Assembly: GCF_900105045.1 (NCBI RefSeq)
Contig: NZ_LT629739.1
Span: forward strand, 3,162,001 to 3,226,000
Direction of reading: 5' to 3'
Origin: Brevibacterium picturae
GTDB taxonomy: Bacteria > Actinomycetota > Actinomycetes > Actinomycetales > Brevibacteriaceae
DNA: 64,000 bases
In this document: positions 26,601 through 37,401 of the stretch, piece by piece
Layout of the letters: each line of letters opens with the position of its first letter
Numbering within the stretch: position 1 is the first letter of the stretch
Position numbers and translations under genes: made by a program
The notes under the pieces: model-generated
Database searches by the model: none
Seen by the model: only the letters and a program-made list of their open reading frames with translations
What the model was told of the DNA's origin: nothing

Positions 26601-27536
26601 ATGCCACGCAGTCCGCTCCCGCCCCGCGAAGGGATCTCGGCGACCCCACTGCGGGCCCCGGGCGGGAAGGCGACTCATGACAAGAACCATCTGCCCGTGC
26701 CCGAGAAGATCGGCGCATGGTTAGAAGACGAATTCCCCGAGGCGACCGATGACGCTCGGCGCAGCCTGCTGACCACGGGCGATATGCGCGACGAGGCCGG
26801 GGCACCGGTTGTCTGGGGTGACCCGGTCGTTCCCGGAGGCTTCTACTTCTTCCACCGTCCGGTCCCGGCCGAGGAGCGGATTCCCTTCGAAATCTCCGTG
26901 GTCTTCGAGGACGAAGAGCTGCTCGTCGTCGACAAGCCGCATTTCCTCGCCAGCACACCCAACGGACGCTTCGTGCGCGAATGCGTCGTCACCCGAGCCA
27001 GAACGGACTTCGCCCAACCCGACCTGGTGGCCATCCACCGCCTCGACCGTGTCACTGCCGGCCTGCTGATCCTCTCGAAACGTCCCGAGACCCGTGGTCG
27101 TTATCAGCGTCTGTTCCAGGACCGGAACGTGGCCAAGACCTATCGGGCCCTGGCGCCGACGCCGCCTGCGGGCATGGAGTTTCCCCTGGTCAAGGAGTCG
27201 AGGTTGGTCAAGCCGCGCGGGGGCAGGCAGGTCCTCGAAGTCGAGGGCGAGCCCAACGCGTTCAGCCGGATCGGATTGCTGGGCGAACGGACCCCGACAA
27301 TCGGCGAGTACGTTCTCGAACCGCTGACGGGTCGGACCCATCAGCTGCGGGTCCACATGAACTCGCTCGGGCTGCCCATCCTCGGCGATCCGGTCTATCC
27401 GGTCGACCTGGCCCCGGACCCCTACGACTTCAGCTCACCGTTGCAGCTGCTGGCAGCCTCGATCGGGTTCGACGATCCGTTGACCGGGCGAGAACGATTC
27501 TTCGAATCAGGGCTCCGCTTGGGGGAGTCGATCTAA
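26601..27536 (+). CDS. RluA-family RNA pseudouridine synthase
   Basis: 311 residues. The catalytic motif HRLDRVTAG (about residues 147-155) holds the Asp that attacks uridine; VVFEDEELLVVDKP precedes it, and KTYRALAP and GRTHQLRVHMNSLGLPILGDPVYP follow, as in RluA/RluC/RluD. The N-terminal domain is a degenerate S4-like region (VPEKIGAWLEDEF). It modifies rRNA or tRNA; the exact site is not predictable. It probably uses a leaderless message. Confidence 0.9.
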   Translation: MPRSPLPPREGISATPLRAPGGKATHDKNHLPVPEKIGAWLEDEFPEATDDARRSLLTTGDMRDEAGAPVVWGDPVVPGGFYFFHRPVPAEERIPFEISVVFEDEELLVVDKPHFLASTPNGRFVRECVVTRARTDFAQPDLVAIHRLDRVTAGLLILSKRPETRGRYQRLFQDRNVAKTYRALAPTPPAGMEFPLVKESRLVKPRGGRQVLEVEGEPNAFSRIGLLGERTPTIGEYVLEPLTGRTHQLRVHMNSLGLPILGDPVYPVDLAPDPYDFSSPLQLLAASIGFDDPLTGRERFFESGLRLGESI

Positions 27537-27690
27537 CGACGGGCCTTCTCGATGGCTTCGACCATCCTCGGTCCTGAAGGCGGGGCGATCACGCAGGCCT
27601 ACCTCGTCGGGATGTTCGTGCCGAGGCGAGAAGAATTCTCCGCAAAGATCCGAGGTGCCCAGGACGATGGCCACATCGATCCCGGCGTCG
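27533..27690 (-). pseudogene. Possible remnant of an HpcH/HpaI-type aldolase
   Basis: The minus strand of the gap between the pseudouridine synthase and the GntR gene encodes AGIDVAIVLGTSDLCGEFF, which looks like the metal- and substrate-binding end of HpcH/HpaI aldolases. A C-terminus-like string GPRMVEAIEKARR-stop follows in another frame. No intact gene is possible. The resemblance is short, and this could be chance in GC-rich DNA. Confidence 0.3.
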
Positions 27691-27728
27691 TTGCGAGCCG
27701 GCGTTCTCCACGATTCGCGGGGACACGG

Positions 27729-27734
27729 TAGCCT
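27729..27734 (+). promoter_or_regulatory. -10 box for a leaderless gntR-type mRNA
   Basis: TAGCCT, exactly 6 nt before ATG 27741. Confidence 0.45.
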
Positions 27735-27740
27735 GGAGAC

Positions 27741-28403
27741 ATGAGTCCACACGAACCCGGATGCACATCAGAGGCGATCGTCGCCCTGGTCCGGTCCCGA
27801 ATCACGACCGGCGAATACTCCGCCGGCTCTCCGGTCCGGGATGGTGCGCTGGCGAAGGAATTCAACGTCTCGCGCAACACCGCGCGCGAGTCCCTGAGCC
27901 TGCTCCGCCACGCCGGTCTGCTGACCCAGGAGACGAATCGCGGCTTCTTCGTGCGCACCTTCGACCTCGACGAACTCAAGGACCTCTACCAGGCCAGGCG
28001 CGTCTTCGAGATCCGCGCCGTCCAAGAATCGCAGGACGCCACCGAGGAGGCGATGGGTCGCGTGGAAGCATCTGTCGTCCGCGCCGAAACCGCGCCGAAC
28101 AACGAGAGCTGGACCGATGCGCAGGAACACTCCGCATCCTTCCACCGCGCCATCGTGGGACTGCTCGGTTCGCCGCTGCTCGACGAGTTCTACGTCAACC
28201 TCATGGCTCGCCTGTCCACGACATTCGCCCGCTCGAAGGAGCCCGGCAAATACCACTCCCACTGGGCGAACCCGCACCGCGACATCTTGGAGAAGATGCG
28301 TTCGGGGGACCGCCACGGAGCCGAAGGCCTCCTGCGCATCCACCTCGATGACTCCGAGGCCTCGACGCTGGACCTGGCGCGCTCGGTCGGCGAAGGCCGC
28401 TGA
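27741..28403 (+). CDS. GntR-family regulator, FadR/FCD subfamily
   Basis: 220 residues. The winged helix is clear: LVRSRITTGEYSAGSPVRDGALAKEFNVSRNTARESLSLLRHAGLL. The C-terminal FCD helical domain (DLYQARRVFEIRAVQ, HSASFHRAIVGLLGSPLL, ANPHRDILEKMRSGD) has the His-rich metal-binding type pattern. Such regulators usually control sugar-acid or aromatic acid catabolism next to them, and the decayed aldolase-like DNA upstream would fit a lost operon. The present target is unknown. Confidence 0.9.
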   Translation: MSPHEPGCTSEAIVALVRSRITTGEYSAGSPVRDGALAKEFNVSRNTARESLSLLRHAGLLTQETNRGFFVRTFDLDELKDLYQARRVFEIRAVQESQDATEEAMGRVEASVVRAETAPNNESWTDAQEHSASFHRAIVGLLGSPLLDEFYVNLMARLSTTFARSKEPGKYHSHWANPHRDILEKMRSGDRHGAEGLLRIHLDDSEASTLDLARSVGEGR

Positions 28404-28483
28404 GGGAACAACCGCCTCGGCGAGGGAGCCTGAGTATTGGTGTCGGCAGTCTCACAGTGCTCGGTATTTGAAACTGTAGATAA

Positions 28484-30070
<1,587 letters not shown>

Positions 30071-30156
30071 GACTTCACCCGACCGTCGTCCGACGGTGCT
30101 TCGCGATCGTTTCGAACGTGCTTCGCGATCTTTTCGCGGCGGTCCGCAACACTGTC

Positions 30157-30198
30157 AACGGCCGTAGCCTCTGCCTCCTGCGCAGGGGCTACGGCCGT
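30157..30198 (+). terminator. Terminator hairpin after guaB
   Basis: Perfect stem ACGGCCGTAGCC / GGCTACGGCCGT with a 16-nt loop, followed by TTTT. Confidence 0.85.
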
Positions 30199-30392
30199 TT
30201 TCGCTGTCTCAGGATGTCAGACGAATCGCCAGGGTGTGACGAATGCCACGTGTGAATCTCCGGGCCGTATACGCCTGTCGTCGATCGTGGGCTTGGCCGC
30301 TCGAGAGTTGACGAGAGCGCCCCTGGGCTCCGGCAGAGGTTACTTGTGTAGTCGAGAATCGGCGGCACCACCCACCTTGCTTCTTCGTTCAC

Positions 30393-30411
30393 TTAGGGTA
30401 GGTTTCCCTAA
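30393..30411 (+). promoter_or_regulatory. Iron box (DtxR/IdeR/DmdR site) of the siderophore operon
   Basis: TTAGGGTAGGTTTCCCTAA matches the 19-bp actinobacterial iron box TTAGGTTAGGCTAACCTAA at 15 positions. It lies 50 nt before the first start codon. Fe(II)-bound regulator would repress the operon when iron is sufficient. Confidence 0.85.
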
Positions 30412-30461
30412 TGTAGTCCGGCCTTACCGGACCGTGAACCGAAGGAGGCAACCCTACCGCT

Positions 30462-32123
30462 ATGACCTCACTGCTCTCTGACACCTCAGCGCCACTGACC
30501 GAGGCGACGACACCGACCGACGCTCCGCCAGCCGACGTTGCGCCGCCGACCGACAATTCGCCTCTGAGCGAGGACGCGCCTCGCCGGGTCCGCAACGATG
30601 ACGCATCACAGGCGACCGCCACTGGCGACGCGCTCCTGGGATCCCACAGTGCCGATGCCTACGCCGAACTCATGCACGAGGTCGTCGACGCACTCACCGA
30701 ACGCTTTACGCGGGTCGACGCACCCACCTCGGCGAATGACAGGGCCAGTCTGGAATCGGAGGTCGCCGGCTTCGACCTCGACTGCCACGGCATCGGAAAC
30801 GTCGCGGCCCTGCGGGAGGCCGACGACCTCTACGCCCGTAACGCCGTCTGGTTCCACCACCCCAGCTACGTCGCCCATCTCAACTGCCCCGTCGCCGTCC
30901 CGGCCGTTGCCGCCGAGGCGATGCTCGCGGCCATCAACACCTCCGTCGACACCTACGACCAGTCCGAGGTCGCCACGCTCATGGAACGACGCCTGGTCCA
31001 CTGGGCCAGCCGCCACGTCGGCTTCGCAGCCGGCGACGGAATCTTCACCTCCGGCGGCACACAGTCGAACCTGCAGGCGCTGTTCCTCGCCCGGGAGAAC
31101 GTCCTGCGCGCCCACGGCGACTCGACCCGCCGTGACTTCCTGTCCCGACTGCGGGTACTCACGACCGATCAGACCCATTTCTCAGTCTCCCGCGCCGCGT
31201 TCATCCTCGGACTCGACGCCGAGGCGGTCGTGACCGTGGACACCGATGCCACCGGTCGGATGGACGCCGAGGCGCTGGCCGAGCTTCTGCGCGACATCGA
31301 CGAGACCGGCGGGATCGTCATGGCCGTCGTCGCCACGGCCGGAACCACCGACCTCGGCGTCATCGATCCGCTGACCTCCATCGCCGAGGTCTGCGAGGCA
31401 TCGAACGTGTGGATGCACGTCGACGCCGCATACGGCGGAGGACTGCTGTGGGCACCGCAGCGCAGGCACCTGCTCGCAGGAATCGGACGAGCCACCTCGG
31501 TGACGATCGACTTCCACAAGACCTTCTTCCAGCCGGTGTCCTCGAGCGCACTGCTGGTGCGCGACGTCGCCCTGTTCGAACCGACGATTCATCACAACGA
31601 CTACCTCAACCCCGAAGCCGAGGCCCACAGCGCCGAGGCCGAACCGAACCAGGTCGACAAGTCCCTGCAGACGACCCGCCGCTTCGACGCACTGAAACTG
31701 TGGACGACGCTGCGCGCCCGCGGCGCCGACGAGATCGGAGAGATGGTCGACACCGTGTGCGACCTGGCCGCCGAGGTCCGCGAACTCCTCGAGACTCAGC
31801 CGGACTTCGAAGTGCTCGGCGCCTCGGACCTGAGCACGGTCCTGTTCCGATTCGTGCCCGCGACCGCACGCGGCCGAGAGACAGACAGCGCCACCGCCGA
31901 CGAGTTAGTGCCGATGATCCGCCGCGTCCTCTTCCGCTCCGGACGCGCAGCCGTCGCCCGCACCACCATCGACGGCACCCCCTGGCTCAAACTCACCCTG
32001 CTCAATCCCGACACCACGGTCGCCGACATCACCGCCGTGCTCGACCTCGTCCGCGCCACCGGCCACGGCATCCTCGCCGGCAGGTATCTGGAGAGCACAA
32101 CGACAGAAGGAGGTGCCGCATGA
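30462..32123 (+). CDS. desA: PLP-dependent lysine decarboxylase, DesA-like
   Basis: 553 residues; AAGGAGG lies 13 nt before the ATG, somewhat far. The first 45 residues are Pro/Thr/Asp-rich and disordered. The group II decarboxylase fold follows: FHHPSYVAHLNCP, FTSGGTQSNLQAL, HVDAAYGGGLLW and the PLP lysine in TIDFHKTFFQP. In desferrioxamine synthesis the enzyme makes cadaverine from lysine. L-2,4-diaminobutyrate decarboxylases are similar; the choice of lysine rests on the hydroxylase and NIS synthetase downstream. First gene of a three-gene operon with ATGA overlaps. Confidence 0.88.
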   Translation: MTSLLSDTSAPLTEATTPTDAPPADVAPPTDNSPLSEDAPRRVRNDDASQATATGDALLGSHSADAYAELMHEVVDALTERFTRVDAPTSANDRASLESEVAGFDLDCHGIGNVAALREADDLYARNAVWFHHPSYVAHLNCPVAVPAVAAEAMLAAINTSVDTYDQSEVATLMERRLVHWASRHVGFAAGDGIFTSGGTQSNLQALFLARENVLRAHGDSTRRDFLSRLRVLTTDQTHFSVSRAAFILGLDAEAVVTVDTDATGRMDAEALAELLRDIDETGGIVMAVVATAGTTDLGVIDPLTSIAEVCEASNVWMHVDAAYGGGLLWAPQRRHLLAGIGRATSVTIDFHKTFFQPVSSSALLVRDVALFEPTIHHNDYLNPEAEAHSAEAEPNQVDKSLQTTRRFDALKLWTTLRARGADEIGEMVDTVCDLAAEVRELLETQPDFEVLGASDLSTVLFRFVPATARGRETDSATADELVPMIRRVLFRSGRAAVARTTIDGTPWLKLTLLNPDTTVADITAVLDLVRATGHGILAGRYLESTTTEGGAA

Positions 32124-33592
32124 GCGCGCCGGACACACAGATCCGCGACATCGTCGGCATCGGCATCGGGCCCTTCGGACTGGGCTTGGCTGCGCTGTCG
32201 GACCCGCTGCCCGACGTCGACGCCGTCTTCCTCGACCAGCGCCCGGAGTTCCGCTGGCACCCGGGCATGATGATCGAGGGCGCGACGATCCAGGTGCCGT
32301 TCCTCGCCGATCTCGTGACAATGGCCGACCCCACTTCCCGCTTCTCATTCCTGAAGTTCCTCAAGGACAGCGGCCGGCTCTACCCCTTCTACATCCGCGA
32401 ATCCTTCTCGCCCCTGCGCGCCGAATACGACGAGTACTGCCGCTGGGTCGCCGCACAGCTGGAGACGCTGCGCTGGAACCGCACCGTGACCTCGGTGACG
32501 AAGAGCGACGACATCTACACGGTGACCGCCGAGGTGACCGATGGCTCCGGTCGAGCGCTGAGAACCGAGTCCTACCGCGCTCGCCACCTGGTCCTCGGTG
32601 TGGGTACCGAACCGGTCCTGCCTGAAGCCCTGCGGAACCTCGAAGTAGGGGAGGCCGGATCCGGCGCTGGACCGGTCATCCACACCTCGCAGTACCTCGA
32701 CCACAGGGAAGAGCTGCTCGAGAGTGGATCCATCACGATCGTCGGCAGCGGACAGTCCGCCGCCGAGATCTACCGGGACCTCATCGACGACACCGAGGCC
32801 AGGGGAGTCCGGCTCGACTGGCTGACCAGGTCGCCGCGGTTCTTCCCGATGGAGTACACGAAGCTGACCCTGGAGATGACGTCCCCGGAATACACGGACC
32901 ACTTCCGTGCCCTGCCCGATGACCTGCGCGAACAGCTCGGGCGCGAGCAGCGGACCCTCTACAAGGGCATCAGCGCAGACCTCGTCGACGACATCCACGA
33001 CACCCTCTACCGACTCAGCCGCGGCGGCAGGAAACTGCGCACTCATCTGCTGGCCGAATCGGAACTGCTGGCCGCCGAGTACGACGCAGAGTCCGGAGCC
33101 TACGTTCTGCGCTTCCGCCACACCGCCTTGGACAAATGCTTCGAACGTCGCAGCGGAGCGGTGGTCTCCGCCACCGGCTACAAATCTCAAGTGCCGGACT
33201 TCCTCGCCCCGCTGGGCGACGAGATCCGCCTGGATGGCAGGGGCCGCCTCGACGTCAGCCGCCACTACACCATCAACGACGCAGGCACCGTCCACGTCCT
33301 CAACGGCGAAGAGCACACTCACGGAGTCACCGCCCCTGACCTGGGCTTCGGCCCCTGGCGGGCATCGGTCGTACTCGCGCACGTGACCGGCCGCGAACCG
33401 TATCCGATCGAGCGCTCGATCGCGTTCCAGACGTTCGGCCTTCCCGACGACGGAAACCTGGACAGCGAGACTTCGGATTCCGAGATCCCGGATGCTGAGA
33501 CCGCGGACGGCGCGCCGCTGAGCACCCAGGACGACTTCGACATGAACTTCGACTTCGCCGACACCGGCGACAGGGAGATGACACACGTATGA
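32120..33592 (+). CDS. desB: Cadaverine/lysine N-hydroxylase, DesB-like
   Basis: 490 residues from ATG 32120, which overlaps the desA stop codon. It is an FAD- and NADPH-dependent N-hydroxylating monooxygenase: FAD site GIGIGPFGLGLA at the N-terminus, EFRWHPGMMIEGATIQVPFL, NADPH site TIVGSGQSAAEIY, and ATGYKSQVP near the end. In the desferrioxamine pathway it makes N-hydroxycadaverine. The last 55 residues are acidic (SETSDSEIPDAETADG, then DMNFDFADTGD), an extension beyond usual family members. Confidence 0.9.
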   Translation: MSAPDTQIRDIVGIGIGPFGLGLAALSDPLPDVDAVFLDQRPEFRWHPGMMIEGATIQVPFLADLVTMADPTSRFSFLKFLKDSGRLYPFYIRESFSPLRAEYDEYCRWVAAQLETLRWNRTVTSVTKSDDIYTVTAEVTDGSGRALRTESYRARHLVLGVGTEPVLPEALRNLEVGEAGSGAGPVIHTSQYLDHREELLESGSITIVGSGQSAAEIYRDLIDDTEARGVRLDWLTRSPRFFPMEYTKLTLEMTSPEYTDHFRALPDDLREQLGREQRTLYKGISADLVDDIHDTLYRLSRGGRKLRTHLLAESELLAAEYDAESGAYVLRFRHTALDKCFERRSGAVVSATGYKSQVPDFLAPLGDEIRLDGRGRLDVSRHYTINDAGTVHVLNGEEHTHGVTAPDLGFGPWRASVVLAHVTGREPYPIERSIAFQTFGLPDDGNLDSETSDSEIPDAETADGAPLSTQDDFDMNFDFADTGDREMTHV

Positions 33593-36084
33593 CCACCGAC
33601 CTCATCAACGACGCCCCAACAACATCCGCACTCGACGCACCTATCACCGCTCTCGACGCACTCACTGTGGAGATCCGCGCGATGGACCCAGCGCGGGACA
33701 CCCAGAACATCCATGTCTGGCTGAGCCACCCACGTGCCCACTATTGGCAGATGACCGAACTCGACGAGTCCGGAGTCCACAACTACCTCAGCGGCGTGCA
33801 CGATTCCGCCGATGACAACGGCTGGGTGGGCTCCGTCGACGGCATCGACTGCTTCTACGTCGAAACCTACGTGCCCTCCACACTGATCCCACACGATGTA
33901 ATTCCGACCGGGTTCGACGACATCGGAATGCACCTGCTTGTCGCACCGCCCGACGGCGACGGAGTGCGCGGACTCACCAACCGGATCATGGCCGAGGTCA
34001 TCGACTTCTGCCTGCGCCCGAGCGAACAGGGCGGCCGAGGCGGACGCCGAGTCATCGTCGAACCCGACGTGAGGAACACGGCCATCCTCGAGAAGAACCG
34101 GGCGGCAGGCTTCAGTCCGGTGCGCGAGGCGACCATCATGATGGGTCAGGAGCGCAAACGCGCCCTGATCAGCATCTGCACTCACGAGGACTTCGAATCC
34201 AGTGAGCTGGTCGCACTCCTGGACCGTGAGGATGTCGAAGCCACCCCGAGCACCTACTCCCACCTCAATCGCGATACCTTCGCGGTGGCCCAGCGCCACC
34301 TCGTGGCCAAGGCTCTGTCCGAATTCGCCCACGAACGCCTCATCGCCCCGGTCCGGGTCGCGGACTCGAGCAGAGTCGCGGAGCCGGCCCACGGCACGGA
34401 TTCAGCTGCCGACCCCGTCGAGTGGGAACTGCGCATCGGGGATTCGAACACTTCCGCTGGCCCGGCCACCCGCTACACCTTCACCGCCAGAGTCCTGCCG
34501 CTCGAACACTGGGTCATCGACGAGGCCAGCATCACCCGCTTCGTCGATGACGCGCAGACGCCACTCGACGCCCAAGAACTCGTCGTCGAACTCCAAGACG
34601 CGCTCGACATCCCAGAAGACCTGATATCGACCTACCTCGAGGAACTCGCCTCGACCCTGGCCAGCAGCGCCTTCAAACTCGACGAGGCGGTCAGGGGTCA
34701 GCGCCCGGACTCCACCGACCTCCTCGACGCCGACTTCCAGACCACCGAGGCGGCCATGACCGAGGGCCACCCCGGGTTCATCGCGAACAACGGGCGCATC
34801 GGATTCTCCCTGTCCGACTACCGCCGTTGGGCCCCGGAGACCGGCCGCACCACACGCATCGAATGGGTGGCCGCGACCCGCGAACACAGCCACCTCTCGC
34901 TCGGTGAAGGCTTCGATGAAGCCACGCACCTCGGCTGGGCGCTCAGCGCGGACGAACGTGAACTCTTCGACTCCAGAATTCGGGCGGCCGGCCGTGCCCC
35001 CGAGGACTTCCATCTCCTCCCGGTCCACCCCTGGCAGGCCGACCACCGACTCGCGATCACCTTCGCCGCCGACATCGCCCGCGGTGACCTGCTGCCCCTG
35101 GGAGCAGGGCTGGATGAGCTTCAGCCGCAGCAGTCCCTGCGCACATTCTTCAACCAAACACGGGCCGACGCCCCTTATGTGAAGGTTGCGCTGGCCGTGC
35201 AGAACATGGGCTTCCTGCGCGGACTGTCCCCGAAGTACATGCGCGATACACCGGCCATCAACGACTGGATTGCCGAGCTCATCGGGACCGATCCCACCTT
35301 CGGGCAGGCCGGATTCCGCGTCCTGCGCGAACGCACCGCGCTCGGCTACACCGGCGACGTCTACCACTGCACCCAGGAGACGAATCCGCACCGGAAGATG
35401 CTCGCCGCCCTCTGGCGAGAGAACCCGCTGACCGTGCTCGAACCCGGGCAGAAGGTCATCACCATGGCGGCTCTGCTGCACCGCGATCACAGGGGAGTCG
35501 CCTTCGTCAGCGAACTCATTCGTGCCGCAGGTCAGGCGCCCGAGGATTGGGTGCGCTCCTACCTGCGGGCGTACCTGCACCCGCTCGTCCACGCTCTGTT
35601 GGCCCACGATCTCGTGTTCATGCCGCATGGGGAGAACCTCATCCTCATCCTCGACGAGCACGTCGTGACCGGAGCCTTCATGAAGGACATCGGCGAGGAG
35701 GTCGCCGTCCTCGGTCACCGCGAACTGCCCGGCGATGTGGAGCGGATCCGCGCGCTGGTCCCGGGGGAGGAGAAGGCCCTGTCCGTGTTCACGGACATGT
35801 TCGACGGGGTGCTGCGCCACCTCGGCGGGATTCTCGACTCCGACGGTGTGCTGGGTGCACAGAAATTCTGGGCTCTGGTCGCCGAGGTGCTCGACCGTTA
35901 CGAGACCGAGCACCCGGATCTCGCCCGCGGGCTCGCCGGAGATGTGGACCTGCGCGCAGAACGCTTCGCCCACTCTTGCCTCAACAGGCTGCAGCTGCGG
36001 AACACGAAGCAGATGGTCGACATCGGCAACCAGGCCGAATCGCTGCTCTATGCCGGAACGATGAGGAACCCCGTGACGCGCTGA
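33589..36084 (+). CDS. Fused acyltransferase (DesC) and NIS siderophore synthetase (DesD)
   Basis: 831 residues. Residues about 25-200 form the GNAT-type acyltransferase of the IucB/DesC class: VWLSHPRAHYWQM, ETYVPSTLIPHDVI, DVRNTAILEKNRAAGF. From about 215 an IucA/IucC NIS synthetase follows with EGHPGFIANNGRIGF, LLPVHPWQADHRL, SLRTFFNQTRADAPYVKVALAVQNMGF and HRKMLAALWREN. The two halves would acylate N-hydroxycadaverine with succinyl-CoA (or acetyl-CoA) and then join and cyclise the units using ATP. In Streptomyces these are separate proteins. The gene overlaps desB by ATGA and ends the operon. The product, desferrioxamine-like, is inferred. Confidence 0.9.
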   Translation: MTTDLINDAPTTSALDAPITALDALTVEIRAMDPARDTQNIHVWLSHPRAHYWQMTELDESGVHNYLSGVHDSADDNGWVGSVDGIDCFYVETYVPSTLIPHDVIPTGFDDIGMHLLVAPPDGDGVRGLTNRIMAEVIDFCLRPSEQGGRGGRRVIVEPDVRNTAILEKNRAAGFSPVREATIMMGQERKRALISICTHEDFESSELVALLDREDVEATPSTYSHLNRDTFAVAQRHLVAKALSEFAHERLIAPVRVADSSRVAEPAHGTDSAADPVEWELRIGDSNTSAGPATRYTFTARVLPLEHWVIDEASITRFVDDAQTPLDAQELVVELQDALDIPEDLISTYLEELASTLASSAFKLDEAVRGQRPDSTDLLDADFQTTEAAMTEGHPGFIANNGRIGFSLSDYRRWAPETGRTTRIEWVAATREHSHLSLGEGFDEATHLGWALSADERELFDSRIRAAGRAPEDFHLLPVHPWQADHRLAITFAADIARGDLLPLGAGLDELQPQQSLRTFFNQTRADAPYVKVALAVQNMGFLRGLSPKYMRDTPAINDWIAELIGTDPTFGQAGFRVLRERTALGYTGDVYHCTQETNPHRKMLAALWRENPLTVLEPGQKVITMAALLHRDHRGVAFVSELIRAAGQAPEDWVRSYLRAYLHPLVHALLAHDLVFMPHGENLILILDEHVVTGAFMKDIGEEVAVLGHRELPGDVERIRALVPGEEKALSVFTDMFDGVLRHLGGILDSDGVLGAQKFWALVAEVLDRYETEHPDLARGLAGDVDLRAERFAHSCLNRLQLRNTKQMVDIGNQAESLLYAGTMRNPVTR

Positions 36085-36103
36085 TCGCCCCACCCACGAG
36101 GGC

Positions 36104-36142
36104 CTGACCGCTCCGGCGACCGTCGAATCGCCGGACGGTCAG
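36104..36142 (+). terminator. Terminator hairpin after the siderophore operon
   Basis: CTGACCG-c-TCCGGCGA pairs with TCGCCGGACGGTCAG across an 8-nt loop with one bulged base, 20 nt after the stop codon. Confidence 0.75.
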
Positions 36143-36238
36143 CGTTCTCTCGATTGCCAGCGGCTATCATCATTCCTATCGGTCGCCTCCACGGGACCGC
36201 TCAGCAGTTCGAGGAACTCCCGACTCAAAGGTGTGGTC

Positions 36239-37318
36239 ATGGCGAAGCAGAACGATCGGCCGACTCTGGCCACGGTCGCTTCGCGCGCAGGGGTGAGCAT
36301 CAAGACAGCTTCTCGGGTGCTCAACGGCGAAAAGCATGTGGCCACGTCCACCGCCGAGAAGGTCGAGGACGCCGCCGCCGAGCTCGGGTTCCGTCTCAAC
36401 TCCACCGCCAGACGCCTGCGTGCCGGCGGTCGATCACCCTACATCGGTGTGATCATGAGCGATGGCCGCGATCCGTTCCAATCTCGGCTATTCACCCTAC
36501 TGGAGGCCGAGTTGGGTCGAGTCGGCCTGCGCCCGGTCGTGACCATCACGGCTGATGATCCCGAACGTGAACGCGCCTTCCTCGACGAGTGCTTGGCCAA
36601 TGACATGTCCGGACTCTGCATCATCCGCTCCCACCCGGATGCAGCACGTTCCTACGCCGAGGCGGCATCTGCTGACGTGAAGATCGTGTCCTTCGACCCC
36701 TCGACAGCAGGGGGTGCAGTGGCCGTCATCGCCGGCGATGAAAAACGTGCCGGCAGGCTCGCCGCCACCCAGCTCCTCGACCACGGGCACATCAGCATCG
36801 GCGTCGTCGGCGATCACTCGACCAGCCCGATCACCGTCGACCGACTCGCCGGAATCCGGTCGGCATTTGCCAGACGTTCGGACGTCGGGTGGCGAGCCTA
36901 CATGGAGGAGGACGCTCACGACCTGGTCAGTGCGAAGAACGTCGTGGCCGCCTGGCTGGGGTCCCGCACCGCACCGAGCGCACTGATCACCCTGTCCGCG
37001 ACCCTGACCCAGGGCGCCATCGACGCCTGTCGGCGACTTGACCAATGGCCGGCGCTGGTGGGAATCGATGACTTCCCCACCGCGGATCTCCTGGACGTGA
37101 CCGTGATCGACCGGGATGTCGCTTCCATGGCCGCCGAGGCGGTCCGACGTCTGCAGGACGCCTCCCATTCCGCGCTTGACGCTGGTGCGGGGCACGGTTC
37201 CGACGGGGCGGGGCACGGTTCCGACGGGGCTGTCGGCAGCGGCCCCTCGCCTCGGCGGTGGGAGATTCCGGTCCACGTGATCGCCCGCGGCAGCGGCGAA
37301 GAACCTCCTGACAAGTGA
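36239..37318 (+). CDS. LacI-family transcriptional regulator
   Basis: 359 residues from ATG 36239, with AAAGG 8 nt upstream; GTG 36233 is too close to that site. The HTH is classical: TLATVASRAGVSIKTASRVLNGEKHV, then TAEKVEDAAAELGF and the hinge helix NSTARRLR. The periplasmic-binding-like effector domain follows (SPYIGVIMSDGRDPFQSRL, GDHSTSPITVDRLAGI, LVGIDDFPTADL). Near the C-terminus two copies of GAGHGSD from a 21-bp repeat interrupt the final strand. It is upstream of the sugar ABC operon and probably controls it through the palindrome at 37402-37417. Confidence 0.9.
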   Translation: MAKQNDRPTLATVASRAGVSIKTASRVLNGEKHVATSTAEKVEDAAAELGFRLNSTARRLRAGGRSPYIGVIMSDGRDPFQSRLFTLLEAELGRVGLRPVVTITADDPERERAFLDECLANDMSGLCIIRSHPDAARSYAEAASADVKIVSFDPSTAGGAVAVIAGDEKRAGRLAATQLLDHGHISIGVVGDHSTSPITVDRLAGIRSAFARRSDVGWRAYMEEDAHDLVSAKNVVAAWLGSRTAPSALITLSATLTQGAIDACRRLDQWPALVGIDDFPTADLLDVTVIDRDVASMAAEAVRRLQDASHSALDAGAGHGSDGAGHGSDGAVGSGPSPRRWEIPVHVIARGSGEEPPDK

Positions 37319-37362
37319 CGCTGTCCGGAGAGACTTTCGGCAGAACTTTTTCGGCGAAACAG

Positions 37363-37394
37363 TTGACACAGGGCCTCGATCAGCGAATTATATT
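37363..37394 (+). promoter_or_regulatory. Promoter of the sugar ABC operon
   Basis: TTGACA (37363-37368) and an AT-rich -10 region within AATTATATT (37386-37394), the only strongly AT-rich hexamer nearby. It lies immediately upstream of the LacI-type palindrome. Confidence 0.5.
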
Positions 37395-37401
37395 GAACAG
37401 C

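Larger units (their letters stand above)
30071..30461 (+). other. Gene-free stretch between guaB and the siderophore operon
   Basis: 391 nt. It holds a short direct repeat GTGCTTCGCGATC near 30098 and 30118, the guaB terminator (30157-30198), and the iron box and leader of the des operon. No gene is supported. Confidence 0.6.

Noticed and set aside
31409..32119. N-terminal extension of the DesB reading frame
   Set aside because: Arg/Pro-rich translation lying inside desA in another frame; the real start is ATG 32120, coupled to the desA stop codon.
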